From Bremia lactucae (Eukaryota > Oomycota > Peronosporomycetes > Peronosporales > Peronosporaceae), in contig NC_090613.1 in assembly GCF_004359215.1 (NCBI RefSeq), positions 4,381,312-4,439,090 of the forward strand: a stretch of DNA of 57,779 nt. Direction: 5' to 3'. The notes below the pieces were generated by a model. That model searched no databases. It saw only the letters and a list, made by a program, of their open reading frames with translations, and was not told the origin of the DNA. Each line of letters opens with the position of its first letter. The stretch's first letter is position 1. Shown piece by piece: positions 1 to 10,064 of this stretch. A program made the translations under genes and the position numbers.

Positions 1-659
1 ACCTTTCTAAAAAGGGCCTGTCGCGATGGGCCATGCCGTAGTCCGTTCATAAACGTGGGCACCTTAATGTGCTCCGGAATCGGACCTACGGTTATGGATG
101 CGGACAGCGAGCGCATCTCTTGCACATACTCTTGCAGAGATCGCTTCGCCTGTCGCGCCCCAAAGAAGCGCGCCTGAAGCAACACTTCGTTGTTCGGCGG
201 CTGGTACATGGCGCGAATCTTATCCTTAAAGATCGCCCATGAGGGGAACGCTTTTCTGTCCGCCATAAGCGCCGAGTAAGCCCACTCTGAGGCCTTACCG
301 CGCAGATGCGACATAGCGTACGACACCATCCGGCTGTCGTCCTCGATGAGCTGGGCGACACCACATTGCTCCACGGCTAAAAGCCAGTGGACAATCGTGT
401 GCGCCGCAGTTCCATCGAACTTGGGCGGGTCCATCCGAATGGGCCTCGGCTGATGCGGCCGGGCAGAGAGCATCTCAACAGTCCTGTTGAGAGCCTCGCT
501 CCGAGCCTGCTCATGCCTCAGCTCATCCTGAGTCTGAGTGACGGACTCCGCCGCAGCATGACTCTGTGCCTCGGACACGGCCCTCCGCTGTCCGAGCACG
601 AATGCCTCAAACTGCTCCAACTGAGCAACATGTTGCTCAGGAGGACTACCCAGGAGCCT
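1..659 (-). CDS. Ty3-type gag, family A (partial, runs off the left edge)
   Basis: On the minus strand one frame stays open from about 659 to the window edge and encodes a retrotransposon capsid. It has an N-terminal helical stretch (EQFEAFVLGQ), then MDPPKFDGT, a tryptophan-rich capsid core (HWLLAVEQCG, ASEWAYSALM) and an arginine-rich C-part (ARFFGARQAKRSL). The same gag recurs at 28.2-28.6, 47.5-48.2 and 55.8-56.6 kb. Upstream near 680 the frame is lost by an indel relative to the 56-kb copy, so the true start is not visible; an internal ATG lies at 434. The strand and the neighbouring LTR at 806 fit a minus-strand element truncated by the window edge. Role: particle formation; activity is unlikely. 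Confidence 0.7.
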
Positions 660-805
660 GGCCAGGGCCTTTCACCAAGTCCCTGCGCCATAAGTTCTGC
701 CACCTCCCGAAGATGCTCGGAGAGGTGGGGAAAATGAGCCCAATACATATTCAGGCTCATCCTCACCGCAAACATGCGGAAATAAAAAAGATGAAACACA
801 CCAAG

Positions 806-1360
806 TGTAGGCGGGCACGTCGTAATGCGGCCACGCTCTACTTAGACACACACCCTAGCACAGCGGGGAAGCGGTTAAATCTGCTTCCCTTGCATGCAGT
901 GAGGTAGTTGTGGTGGGCGCGTTAGCGACCTCACCCAACACACTAAGGACTTTGATTAAGAGTCGTCACGGGAGCGGAAATCCGGCTCTTCGTGCGCACT
1001 TATCAAGTAGGAAGTAGTTTTTAGACTGATTTATATTTAATCGTATTATATATAAATACCTATTTTTACCAATTAAAGAACGTCACCTCCATAGTTAACA
1101 CTTAATATCGATTGCGAGCGTATCTTTCTAGATATCTCGCGTAACGGATGACGCTAGCCGTCATCACAAATGACGCTGGGCGTCATCCCTCCTAATGTGA
1201 ATGCACTTATGTGCATCACATACACAAGGGTTGGTCACAAATGTTCACCACACCCGAGTGCTGGTCTAATTACTATAATTTAGTAATTGACCATCCCCTT
1301 AAGCACACCAAGTGTACTTATGGGAACTGTGTTACAATAGGGCAACTTTAGCCCGTTTCA
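806..1360 (-). mobile_element. 5' LTR of a family A Ty3 element
   Basis: On the minus strand this runs from TGAAACGGGC to CCGCCTACA, and the degraded primer-binding site begins two bases inside (797-803). Other copies with the same ends are at 56611 (truncated), 28603 (truncated), 20126-20346 and, inverted, 43601-44077. It contains the near-palindrome GATGACGCTAGCCGTCATC at about 1147-1165, which recurs in other copies as an insertion point for family B. Confidence 0.7.
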
Positions 1361-1415
1361 TATGTAACCATTTGATGTGTGATTGTGCTCCGCAATTCAC
1401 GTCAGCAGGATTTTC

Positions 1416-1793
1416 TATAACAGGGTTTCCCGTTACAAAAATATTATTTCCTACAAGAGTAATAGTACCTATTATTTTCTACAAAAGGAAAAAAATAAAA
1501 AGCACAAAATTTAGTATTTTATTAATTTTTACTTAGTTCTAAAATTACAAAATTTGATAATATTGACGCAAAAGAAATTAGTTCTGTTGATTGGTTGATT
1601 TGAGTTTACATCAACCCCGCCTATCGTCACAGGACACGATTAGGCGGTGCGCAAGGAGGCGCTTTGCATAGCTAGTTATCAGTTTATTAAAGCCAGTAGA
1701 TAAAAATCGTTACGAAAATTTTTAATATAATAATACATTAAACAATTTCCCTGTCCTCTTAGGTACTCAGAACCCTCCTCTGCACGTCGTGTT
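1416..1793 (+). mobile_element. Family B LTR fragment
   Basis: It starts with a decayed form of the family B LTR hairpin (TATAACAGGGTTTCCCGTTAC). It shares the AT-rich U3 and the ATCGTCACAGGACACGATTAGGCGG segment with LTRs at 21.2 and 55.2 kb, and CCTCTGCACGTCGTG near its end with 48.9 kb. It lies directly beside the family A LTR, and no family B internal sequence follows. Confidence 0.6.
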
Positions 1794-2376
1794 TGTAACG
1801 GGAAGACCCGTATGAATAATTTGTTGATTGATTTGAAGACGTACTACGACGACGTATCTACCGTCTGCAGATTCATTGTAGTGACCACTATTTCACGTTC
1901 CTCCCGTGTTTCAGCCGCATCAACATCAGCTGCGTGAAAAATAAATTCGTTGAATAAAAACTTTTATTGATCTATTATTTTTCTTAAGGAATTGTCTAAA
2001 TAATCCTCGCTAAAAAGCGGATCAATATTGCGCAATAAACGCTCACTAAATTCTAAATTTATTGATATTCAAATAAGACGAGTAGGGTTGATACGACACA
2101 TTTGATGTATGCGCTTACTTTTCCTAGTCAAATTCCGCTCGTGAAACTACGAAGGATCGTTCGCAACCGTTTGGGGCAACGGTGTTGTAACTGTGAAAAT
2201 ATGTCTTCACCAATTTTCCTTAAGCACGTCCACCGTGTGGCTATTTTGGGATATTATGCTTCGGGAGGCCTGTCCTTGTTTTTGTAAGTCAAAAGGGCGG
2301 CTCGCGTGCCGATGCTTCACCGCTCGATCTCGGAATCTTTTTTCCAGAAACTAATTCTCCGCGCCCTCTTATCCGA
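1794..2376. other. Non-coding stretch between the repeats and the first gene
   Basis: At 1794 a new TGTAACGGGAAGACCCG hairpin interrupts the family B LTR, so a second related LTR end may begin here. The following 500 bases resemble no other part of the window. A 61-codon frame at 2102-2287 has no recognisable features. I see no gene here. Confidence 0.4.
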
Positions 2377-2392
2377 GCACATTTAGCATTTA
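2377..2392 (+). promoter_or_regulatory. Oomycete-type Inr + FPR core promoter
   Basis: The sequence GCACATTTAGCATTTA is very close to the oomycete core-promoter consensus GCTCATTYYNCAWTTT (initiator followed by the flanking promoter region). It lies 20 bases before the ATG at 2413, as expected for the short 5' UTRs of this group. It is the clearest taxonomic signal in the window. Confidence 0.65.
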
Positions 2393-2412
2393 AACGACAA
2401 AAACGTTGAGCG

Positions 2413-4075
2413 ATGCAACACAGCGCCGCGTTTGGATCCTATGTCGAGTCAGTAGGCACAATAGCCTCAGTGCTTTTCGCCTTGATCAATCGCTGTGGCT
2501 ACTATGACGTCAAGCCTCGCGACAGTACTATCATTCGCCAAGCCAAAATCGTGTACGTTTCACTCCTCGAGAGTGTGCAAAAAGAGCGGGGGGAGTGGCA
2601 AGGGTTTATATCGTCGATCGATTCTCGTGCCCCAATTGTCGCAGAAGAACTGGAAACTTTAAGTCCTCGAAACCTTCTTTTGTCGAAATTGAAGAATAAC
2701 TCCACACCCTCTCAACTCAGCGTATTAAATGAAATACTCGACGTGAGCTTGCGGAATCTCATGGGTCCAATCGTACCCTTTGAGCTCTACACTAGACAGA
2801 GAAAATTATTGCTTTCAGAAAGCCTAGCTGTGCCGCCTTCCCTTTCGGCACTGCTCGCAATCCGTGGGATCGTGGAAAATCTTGAGCATGAAGTGCGGCA
2901 CTGCCTTTTACGTTTGTTTGCTATGTGGGACCTCATAGCACTCGTAAATAGCGACTTCCAATCACTTTTGAAGACAATTGCAAACAAATATCAGCATATC
3001 TTGAGTGATTCGTCCGACATCGAGAGTATGGTAAGTTGGCTAATATGTTTTTTTGCCATTGAACAATACTTATTGATGTGTGATGGCAAGACTGCTCGAA
3101 AGAGCGAGAGACAGGATCAAGTTGCGATTCATCTCTTACATGTCATGGTGTTGTATCGAGACATTCTCTTTAGTGATCTAGAGGTGGGGAGATTCCGTAT
3201 AAGAAAACAAGTTATTGATGACAACCTTGTAGTTTATTGTTACTAAACAGGAGCTTCAGATAAATCCGCGCGTGCTTGAAACAAGTCGTGCCAGCGCATG
3301 GCCGCTTAACTTCGAGTTCGTTGCTTCTATTGAAGACAAAGACGATCAATTTTCCAGCGACCTCGATAGCAGGAGTAGCGGTAGTGAAAAACTTCAAACA
3401 CTTTATGTCGACACTGCTCTTCAGCCTCAAGATGTGGACGCAACTGAAGGACGAGACTGGTCGATCCCATCGCTTCATTACAGCCACCATTTCGAAGACG
3501 AGCAGAAGACCTTGCGATCGCGAAAGTGCGACATATCTCATGCAGTGTCACGAAATCGTGGCGTAGCCGCATCTGGCCCCTTGCTTCTACCCAGTGGGGA
3601 AGCCAGTGCACCGTCAAGTGGACATAGCCTTTCGCAGCAGTCCCTTGCTACAACGTCCGACTCGCCAACTCACAGTGTCCTTAGTCCTGCGAGCTCCAGT
3701 GTCAGGTCTTTATCACATTTGGTGTTACGACGGACCCGACACAATAGCTCTTCGTCTTTCAGCAGTAAAGAGCTCCACGATCGCCAGCACCAGTGGCAAG
3801 ACACTGCTCGGAGCGAAACGCAGTCACCTTTACCGCCCACTTCGACTCGTTCAAGTAGCAGTCGACGCAAACGAGGCATGGAGAAGGTATTCGCCCCGCG
3901 CTACCAATCGACAGACCAAAAAATGCGCGGTACCGAGCGAGTTGCGGCAAGACAAAGCTTTTCGTCGAAAGTTGCTACAAGTCTTGTGATTCCCGTCGCG
4001 GCTGCAACTTTGTGTGTCGTTGCAACCTTAAGTACTTTAGCCATCTGTGAGATGCGTCGATCTTCTCGTAATTGA
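2413..4075 (+). CDS. Uncharacterised tail-anchored protein, spliced
   Basis: I do not recognise the family. A first exon (2413-3030, 206 codons, ATG 20 bases after the core promoter) encodes a mostly helical segment with hydrophobic stretches. It ends at a perfect GTAAGT donor in phase 0. The final exon (3251-4075) starts after TACTAAACAG and encodes a Ser-rich, low-complexity region. It ends with one strong membrane helix (about 20 residues, SLVIPVAAATLCVVATLSTL) and a short basic tail, so the protein is probably tail-anchored with its bulk in the cytosol. Best model: exons 2413-3030, 3115-3183 and 3251-4075, with introns of 84 and 67 nt and about 503 aa. A single 220-nt intron (about 480 aa) also keeps the frame. 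The second donor (GTGGGG) is weak. The gene stands alone on the plus strand. Confidence 0.6.
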
Positions 4076-5196
4076 GACCATGCATGTTCTTGATACTGAA
4101 TAACGCGTCAGTACATAACTCCGTGAACCCTATAAGACGGATACCAATTGTATGATAACGTCACTGAGTTGGTTGTTATTACTTGTGTGAGCAGGCATAT
4201 AATTAGGGCAAGCTCGAGTATGCAAACTAATAACGAAAATGCGAAGCAAATCAAAAGGGCATGATTCGCTTGATTATTAGCTGTTGAGGGTCATACTGCT
4301 TGGTCCACACGTTAAAAGCCACAAGCGACACCAAAAAATTGTTTTTTAAGCTGTTGGCCTTTTCAAAAAGAAAATCCTGGCGAATAGTGAACCTCCGCGA
4401 GTTTCTCAGAAGGTGCTATTTCTCAAATAGTCTTTTTAAGAATTCCGATAGATCATCTGAAGATTTCATCAATGCAAGAAAGTGTTGGCTCATTTTCCAT
4501 TACATTTGCTGCGAAAATGCTGATAAAATTCACGAACTCAAATAATTACGGGCTATCTTTTATTCGATCGAAAAATATGGTAACGCCACCTTACCGTTCG
4601 CCATTACTTGTACGTCTGCCACTGCGCATTGCAATCACCTCGTAACATCATCTAGTAAATGTCATGATCAATCACCTCGTAACATCATCCAGTAATTTCA
4701 CATCAATCTCGCATTCACCTCAAACTTTTTTAACTTCTGTATTAAGGAGACTTGTGCCGGCTATTTGACCGTAAACAATCGATATTGAAAGGAAGGACGT
4801 AATTAGTAACAAGTCGCACTATTGCTTTGGTACTCATTCAAACTGGCACAAGAAAAGGCTATCATGCAGAGTCTTGCCTTATTTTTTGCCTTACAATTTC
4901 ACATCATCTGGTCGATTTTCCGTCTGGAGTCAAAGCCAGGGCAAAATGTCGGCGCTTTGAGTACACTAATTAAGTGTTCGTTCGAGAAGCTTGTAGAAAT
5001 AAATATGCACACGAAAGATGTAAACAGGCTTAAATCCAGATAGTACCTTTAGCTTTAAATAACAAAGTAAGCACATGGTAGACAGACAGCCTTTTCTGGG
5101 ACATTTGACTAAAAGATGCAAATAATTTTTCTACGTTACAAATTGTCAAGCTTTGCATCTCAAAAATACAGCGGTGTCTACATCCACCAAACAAAT
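4076..5196. other. Intergenic region, no gene recognised
   Basis: AT-rich, with only short frames (4300-4545 and 4822-5043). The second of these contains an ATG at 4864 followed by a hydrophobic run that could mimic a signal peptide, but nothing supports expression. A 37-bp unit (AATCACCTCGTAACATCATC and following bases) is repeated twice in tandem from 4633. Confidence 0.4.
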
Positions 5197-5601
5197 CTAA
5201 GCCAAATGACTTTTTCTGCTGCGAGTACGGCTGCGTGATATATTTGAGGGCTTTTGACGTAAACATGAATCATTCGAATACTTCTTGGAAGCACGTGGTT
5301 TCTTATAAAGCGCCACTGCCATGCACCCCGACTCAAGTTTAGTAAGTATGCACGCCGTCTTACATGCTTCGAAAGCGTAATTGCTGGTTGCAGCGCGACA
5401 TGTCTTGCCGGTATCGCACCGGCAACGACCTGGATACACTTCGAAATCTGCGCAAAGCACTTCACATGTATCTCCGACCACCTCGGAAATTTTAAAGACA
5501 ATCTGCGACGGTCGCAAGTCGAGTATTTTACATGCAGATTGAAGAAAAAGTCGAAACGCATTAAATTTGATAATCATCTTCGGAGGCAGAATGTCCATCA
5601 A
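5197..5601 (-). CDS. Small cysteine-rich ORF, function unknown
   Basis: A frame of about 134 codons with a cluster of cysteines in its second half (DTCEVLC, GRCRCDTGKTC, EACKTAC, ESGC). Regular Cys spacing is typical of secreted disulfide-rich proteins. However, the N-terminus (MDILPPK or MIIKFNAFRLFLQSACKIL) is only weakly signal-peptide-like. An intron near the 5' end could change it (a GTAAAA donor lies just after the hydrophobic part). I cannot assign a family. A chance ORF is the main alternative. Confidence 0.3.
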   Translation of the reverse strand: MMDILPPKMIIKFNAFRLFLQSACKILDLRPSQIVFKISEVVGDTCEVLCADFEVYPGRCRCDTGKTCRAATSNYAFEACKTACILTKLESGCMAVALYKKPRASKKYSNDSCLRQKPSNISRSRTRSRKSHLA

Positions 5602-5865
5602 TAACTGTTTCGACTACCGAACCAGTGCCAAGTTGTTTGGAGGGCCGACAGATTCATTTATATAATGCAGAACAGGCCTGTTACATATGCTATACGTTGG
5701 ACACAGCGTTTGGGCTTTAAATAGAAGGGTAAACAGAGCACTTTTGAATAGTTGCTTGCTATTTGGCCAATGATGGAGAATATAATAGGAAGAACAATAA
5801 GCTAACTTGAGCTCCTCAGAGGGGATGGTGCCTTTTGCGTCTTGCTTTATTTCTCCACGCGGTAC

Positions 5866-6123
5866 TTAAGAACGTTTGCGGCACTTTCCGATTTGAGTAC
5901 GGTACAAAGTTAAACTGACGTGCCCTTCATTTGTAGAGCAGGCATCCAGTAGACATGAACTAATGGATTTGACGGCAGTGACCATAAAAAAGGAGGCAAA
6001 TGGGCCGTGCACAGTTCTGAAAAAACAATCTTCTCTGGCTCTCATCTCACATCTTAAACGATTGCATTTCAAACCACAACCTTTGCGTAATGTCCGTGCA
6101 AGAGTCTTTGCAATCCCTAGCAC
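5866..6123 (-). CDS. Small ORF, possible relative of the neighbouring cysteine-rich ORF
   Basis: 85 codons from an ATG, with cysteines in the first half and an ending (SSCLLDAC, then SLTLYRTQ) that loosely echoes EACKTAC, then AVALYKKP, in the ORF at 5197-5601. It is on the same strand, about 260 bases upstream. The likeness is weak and may be chance. No signal peptide or known domain is seen. Confidence 0.2.
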   Translation of the reverse strand: MLGIAKTLARTLRKGCGLKCNRLRCEMRAREDCFFRTVHGPFASFFMVTAVKSISSCLLDACSTNEGHVSLTLYRTQIGKCRKRS

Positions 6124-6229
6124 TCGATGATCATAAACAGTAAGAGACGGACTACGGACCAGCTTTGTGGGGCTCGTCCACAGTTAAAGCTTGCGAGGAG
6201 GTCAAATAGATTCAGCATCGTATAGTGTC

Positions 6230-6493
6230 CTACGCGGTGCACCCATCTTTAGATAGCACCCATCCATAGCCGAGACATTCCTTTTTTTTAAAACAAAATA
6301 ACGCATGATGCCTCACGAACTCGTGCCGACGAAGACTCTCAATGAAATTCGCATCCTCGTCATAAAAACGAGAAATACAAAGCCCATGACTCCACGTAAC
6401 ATCAATATATAGGCTAGGCTTATCAAAGAACAGATAATGTAAATGTTTGTTTATTCCGTAAGCCTTTACTTGTACGTGTCGTCCCGCCGTCAA
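6230..6493 (-). CDS. Hypothetical ORF of 87 codons
   Basis: A minus-strand frame with ordinary amino-acid composition (aromatic and charged residues mixed) and no recognised domain. It could be one exon of a larger minus-strand gene covering 5.2-6.5 kb together with the two ORFs to its left, but I cannot find convincing splice joins. Treat as unproven. Confidence 0.2.
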   Translation of the reverse strand: MTAGRHVQVKAYGINKHLHYLFFDKPSLYIDVTWSHGLCISRFYDEDANFIESLRRHEFVRHHALFCFKKKECLGYGWVLSKDGCTA

Positions 6494-6768
6494 TCGCCCA
6501 AGAGTGTGGCATTAGCTTCCATCTCTTTTCATGTACATGTTGTAACGATCGGATTCATGTTTAGTTGTAAAGGACTACCGTATTTCGATGTGGTCACAAT
6601 AGCAGCTTTCGCAATCGTTTCCATCGACTGACGTTTACGGTCCCAGCCGCCGGTCGCTCCTTTCCATGTCACTTTGCCTTTCGCCCTGACCTCGTCACCT
6701 CCATCCACGCCGTGTCCATCCATCGCGCTCTCGAAACTAATTGCGTCGAAATCTCTTGCAATAGTGTT

Positions 6769-6780
6769 CAATTTCCTTCC
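6769..6780 (+). promoter_or_regulatory. Possible FPR-like element before the ferric reductase gene
   Basis: CAATTTCCTTCC fits the FPR half (CAWTTTNYY) of the oomycete core promoter and lies 12 bases before the ATG at 6792. The initiator half is poor, so support is modest. If it marks the transcription start, there is little room for an upstream exon. Confidence 0.3.
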
Positions 6781-6791
6781 TCTTCCACACA

Positions 6792-8933
6792 ATGGCCGTC
6801 TCGAGTGCTTCCATTTGCTCCAGTGACGCATTCCAGGCGCTCACGGGCACGCGCCTTGGCGACAGCCCTATCTTCATGCGTGCGCTCGTCGAGGGCGACC
6901 AAGTGTGTATCGAATACCAGCTCGATGCGTCCGTGGCGAGCGCGGCCGCGTGGTTTGGTGTTGGGCCGTCGCGTGGCTCGAGCATGGTGAGCTCGCCAGC
7001 TGCGAACGTCATGATGTTCTTTAAAGACGCTGGCGTTCCCACGTCCTATCTCCTTGGGGGCTACACGAATAGTGACGTGAGTGAAGAGAGCGCACAGTCT
7101 TCCTTTGTTGCCGGCCCGGCGAGCAGTGCCACCATGAGCTTTAGCTTCCAGCGTACGCTCGCAGCAGCTTCGAGCTCCGACATTGCCATCTCAGCTACCG
7201 AAGCAACGAGCTTTATTTGGGCCTACGGCACTTCGTGGCCCATTTCAACGCATCAGAGTGGCACAAATGGCGCAGCAACCTTTAATATTGCCGCTGCTGC
7301 TACGGCAGGGGCCGCGGCGAGCTCTTCCATAACCTCGAGTGCGAACACAGGCTGGTGCGCTGATAAGAACTGCCCTGCGATCGTTGGTGGCGCAACGTTT
7401 GGGATCATGGCACTGTGTGGCTTGCTACTAACCGCAATGCTCAAGTCGTCGCCAGTGGGCAAGCTCTTATTACATCGCACTGTATCGCGACCTCCTGTAA
7501 AACTGACGACAAATGCCGCCGTGGCATTGCCTCATACGACGTTCTTACAATTGCTAGCAGACTTGCACTTGGGTGAAGTGCTTGTAATGCTTTTGTTCAT
7601 GGCGGCTGTGATTGTACTGATCATTCTACTCGACGATGCCGACAATTACGTCGTTTCGGGCCAAGTGAGTCTCTTGATTCTCATGTTTTTGATCCTCCCA
7701 GTCGCACGCTTGCCCCTTTGGTCTGTGCTCTTTGGGAGTTCCTTTGAGCGAATTGTAAAGTTTCATCGATGGCTCGGTGTCGCCATGAATGTGGCCGTAA
7801 TCGTGCATTTGATTCAAGCAAGTGACGTCGTCGACGTCACGTTGAGTGACCAATACGGTGCCGTGACGCCAGTGCATGGATTCATCGCTTTCCTCGCATT
7901 TGCTGCCATGCTCGTGCTTTCGCAGGAATTTATTCGTCGACGATGTTTTGAAGTGTTTTACTACACTCACCGGATCTTGTCAATTGTGGGGTTTGTGTTC
8001 TCGATTCTTCATGCACCGCGGTTTATTGGCCGTGCGTTGATCGTTCCGCTTGCATTGTACGCTCTGGGGGTATGTTACCGCTGGTATAGCGCTCTTACGG
8101 GGTCGTACAAGGTCTCGGCGACGGTCCACGCAGGTTCAAACTCGACGACGTTGGTCTTGCAAGAGACGCACGAAACTGGCAAGCTCGCAATGAAAGTGAA
8201 TCCGGGATCGTACTATTTCGTACGACTGCCTGCTATCTCGTTGATTGAGTGGCACCCATTTTCATCAATTGTCACGCCGGATGGTAAAACGATTGGATTT
8301 ACAATCAAGGCCATGGGCAATGGCTCGTTCACGCGCACGTTAATGGAGAAAGCAGGGACGCAGTATGAACTTGCCGCGAATTTATGTGGCCCGTTTGGGA
8401 AAATGGCACTGGATTTGGACCATTATGATACGGTGGTGCTCGTCGCAGGCGGTGTTGGTATTACGCCCATGTTAAGTCTGATTAATCAAACAAGATTGTT
8501 CCCAAAAGCAACGTCTGCGACGAGTAAGGCGTTCAAGTCGTCGGACTGGTATGTCTTGTGGTCAGTTCGCGAGCCGGAAGATATTTTAATGATGGAGCAG
8601 TTCTTACCCACGCATGCTCAAATGGACTATGCTGCTGGGATACAAGATCCAAATACGGCTATTCTTGGCCAGAATGCACCTGCTCCTTTCCACGTGCATT
8701 GGTTGTTTCATGTATCAAATGCCCCAAGTGATGGAGTCGTGACCCGTGCCAATGGCGAGACAGTCTCCTACCGTGGTGGCAAACCCATTCTCGATGAGCT
8801 TATTAATACTAGTCGCTTTCATGCACGCAACGTGACAGTCGTTGCGTGTGGACCACCGACCATGACCGTCGAAGCGCAGTCCCTTGCGCGCAACTGTGGC
8901 TTTGACTTCCACAAGGAGGTTTTTAAGTGGTGA
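6792..8933 (+). CDS. DOMON-domain ferric reductase / NADPH oxidase-like flavocytochrome
   Basis: 713 aa, uninterrupted. Residues about 20-170 form a DOMON-like heme or sugar-binding domain (VCIEYQLD, W54, ANVMMFF). Membrane helices follow from about 196. The ferric-reductase core carries two histidine pairs, each 14 residues apart (H325/H339 and H393/H407), as expected for two b-type hemes across the membrane. The cytosolic half has the FAD motif HPFSS (488-492), the NAD(P)H motif AGGVGITPM (552-560) and ACGPPTMT (685-692), and ends in EVFKW. Predicted role: electron transfer from NAD(P)H through FAD and two hemes to an extracellular acceptor (ferric chelates or oxygen). No EF-hands are present, so it is closer to ferric reductases than to calcium-regulated NOX. 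Odd point: the DOMON domain should be outside the cell, yet the ATG used gives no signal peptide. The frame is open upstream only to 6765 without another ATG, so a first exon may be missing. It converges on MND1, 75 bases apart. Confidence 0.9.
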   Translation: MAVSSASICSSDAFQALTGTRLGDSPIFMRALVEGDQVCIEYQLDASVASAAAWFGVGPSRGSSMVSSPAANVMMFFKDAGVPTSYLLGGYTNSDVSEESAQSSFVAGPASSATMSFSFQRTLAAASSSDIAISATEATSFIWAYGTSWPISTHQSGTNGAATFNIAAAATAGAAASSSITSSANTGWCADKNCPAIVGGATFGIMALCGLLLTAMLKSSPVGKLLLHRTVSRPPVKLTTNAAVALPHTTFLQLLADLHLGEVLVMLLFMAAVIVLIILLDDADNYVVSGQVSLLILMFLILPVARLPLWSVLFGSSFERIVKFHRWLGVAMNVAVIVHLIQASDVVDVTLSDQYGAVTPVHGFIAFLAFAAMLVLSQEFIRRRCFEVFYYTHRILSIVGFVFSILHAPRFIGRALIVPLALYALGVCYRWYSALTGSYKVSATVHAGSNSTTLVLQETHETGKLAMKVNPGSYYFVRLPAISLIEWHPFSSIVTPDGKTIGFTIKAMGNGSFTRTLMEKAGTQYELAANLCGPFGKMALDLDHYDTVVLVAGGVGITPMLSLINQTRLFPKATSATSKAFKSSDWYVLWSVREPEDILMMEQFLPTHAQMDYAAGIQDPNTAILGQNAPAPFHVHWLFHVSNAPSDGVVTRANGETVSYRGGKPILDELINTSRFHARNVTVVACGPPTMTVEAQSLARNCGFDFHKEVFKW

Positions 8934-9008
8934 GCTGTGCGCCATGTTTGTTTTCACATGATAAAAAAAATACCAAAATGGGTGCATCAAGTTCTATTGC
9001 GACGTAGT

Positions 9009-9952
9009 TTATGCAATGTAATCAAAATCATCTTTAATGCCGAGCCACTTGTCTACCTAAAATCACAAACGATTAAAGTAACTAACGATTCGTTTTTCAC
9101 GAAAAGTTGCTGGTGTTCCAACTACCTCTTTGCCCTCGACGCCACGCTTTTGCACCACCCACGACTTCAGAGTGTACACGTTATCTATCAAAATGAATCA
9201 CGCCTTGTTCAGTACGCGACGATCTCTTTCAAAGATGAGTTGAGTCACCTGTCCATCGGTCGGCGCCTTCCTTTGACAAACGCACTTTATGCTCGAGCTC
9301 TTTCAAAATCGCAGGGTCGTTCTCCGCCAAGTGTTGCGCTTTATTATGGAGTGACTCGATCTTGGTTTTTAATTCTTTTAGCCGCTGTAGCTTGCCTACA
9401 CGAACCTCCTGTATTCAAATAGATGTGTAGATTATTAATCTTACTACGACGAGTCTGCTCTTTGTGTGAAAAATTGTTCATTACCGATTCGGAACGCAGC
9501 TGTTGCTGTGCTTGAATTTTTTGTCTGATTTGTGCCAATTCCTCTTGCGCAACTTGTCGACGTTGCTGCAATTCGCTCAGCTTTCGCTTCCTCGACTGCG
9601 ACAGCTTGGACGGGAACGACCAAAAGTAATTTCCTGAACCAATCTATAAATTGAAATGCATTAGAGTTCTGCGAATGTAATTGATTCTACTATGAAGACC
9701 GTACTTTATCACAGTCCACTAGTGCGTCATCGACTAGTGCTTGGTTCACATCTTTAACTGTTTGGAGCACTAAAAATAATAGTTTTCGTGACAGTTGCTG
9801 TACAAAAGTTATTCGAGCGCTTTTTATATACCGACGCCAGCCTTAGAGCCGAGCTTTTCCACCTCTTTGAGGCTATACACCTCCTTAGAATCGTGGTAGA
9901 TGCGCAGGATACGCTCACGCTTTTCTTGCAGCGAGACACCTTTGCGAGGCAT
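9009..9952 (-). CDS. MND1: MND1, meiotic recombination protein, six exons
   Basis: Spliced from complement(9009-9056, 9126-9184, 9249-9408, 9485-9643, 9705-9769, 9832-9952). The five introns are 69, 64, 76, 61 and 62 nt, all GT-AG, and all phases agree. This gives 203 aa, close to the roughly 205 aa usual for eukaryotic MND1. The protein starts MPRKGVSLQEKRERIL, continues with EKLGSKAGV and DVNQALVDDALV (winged-helix part, residues 1-75) and then GNYFWSFPSK. A long Q/E/K-rich coiled coil follows (about 80-150), and it ends DKWLGIKDDFDYIA, matching the family's D-F-D-Y tail. MND1 pairs with HOP2 and stimulates RAD51/DMC1 strand invasion in meiotic nuclei. It lies head-to-tail downstream of the dephospho-CoA kinase gene (112 bases) and converges on the ferric reductase gene. 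No frameshift is seen, so it looks functional. Exon joins are read by eye from splice consensus and family motifs. Confidence 0.9.
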
Positions 9953-10064
9953 GACCGTACGGCTCAGTGAAGCAATAAAAAAATTAGTATTTCGTGTTTA
10001 ATCACAAATTCATAAATCACAAAATAACATATTTTTTTGGCGAAACTTCGTATTCTTTAATAAT

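Noticed and set aside
4822..5043. ORF with hydrophobic start (MQSLALFFALQFHIIW) as a secreted peptide
   Set aside because: No promoter match, no conserved motif and AT-rich context. A chance frame is more likely.
8937..9422. 161-codon plus-strand ORF after the ferric reductase gene
   Set aside because: It is the antisense shadow of MND1 exons 4-6 and has no domain of its own.
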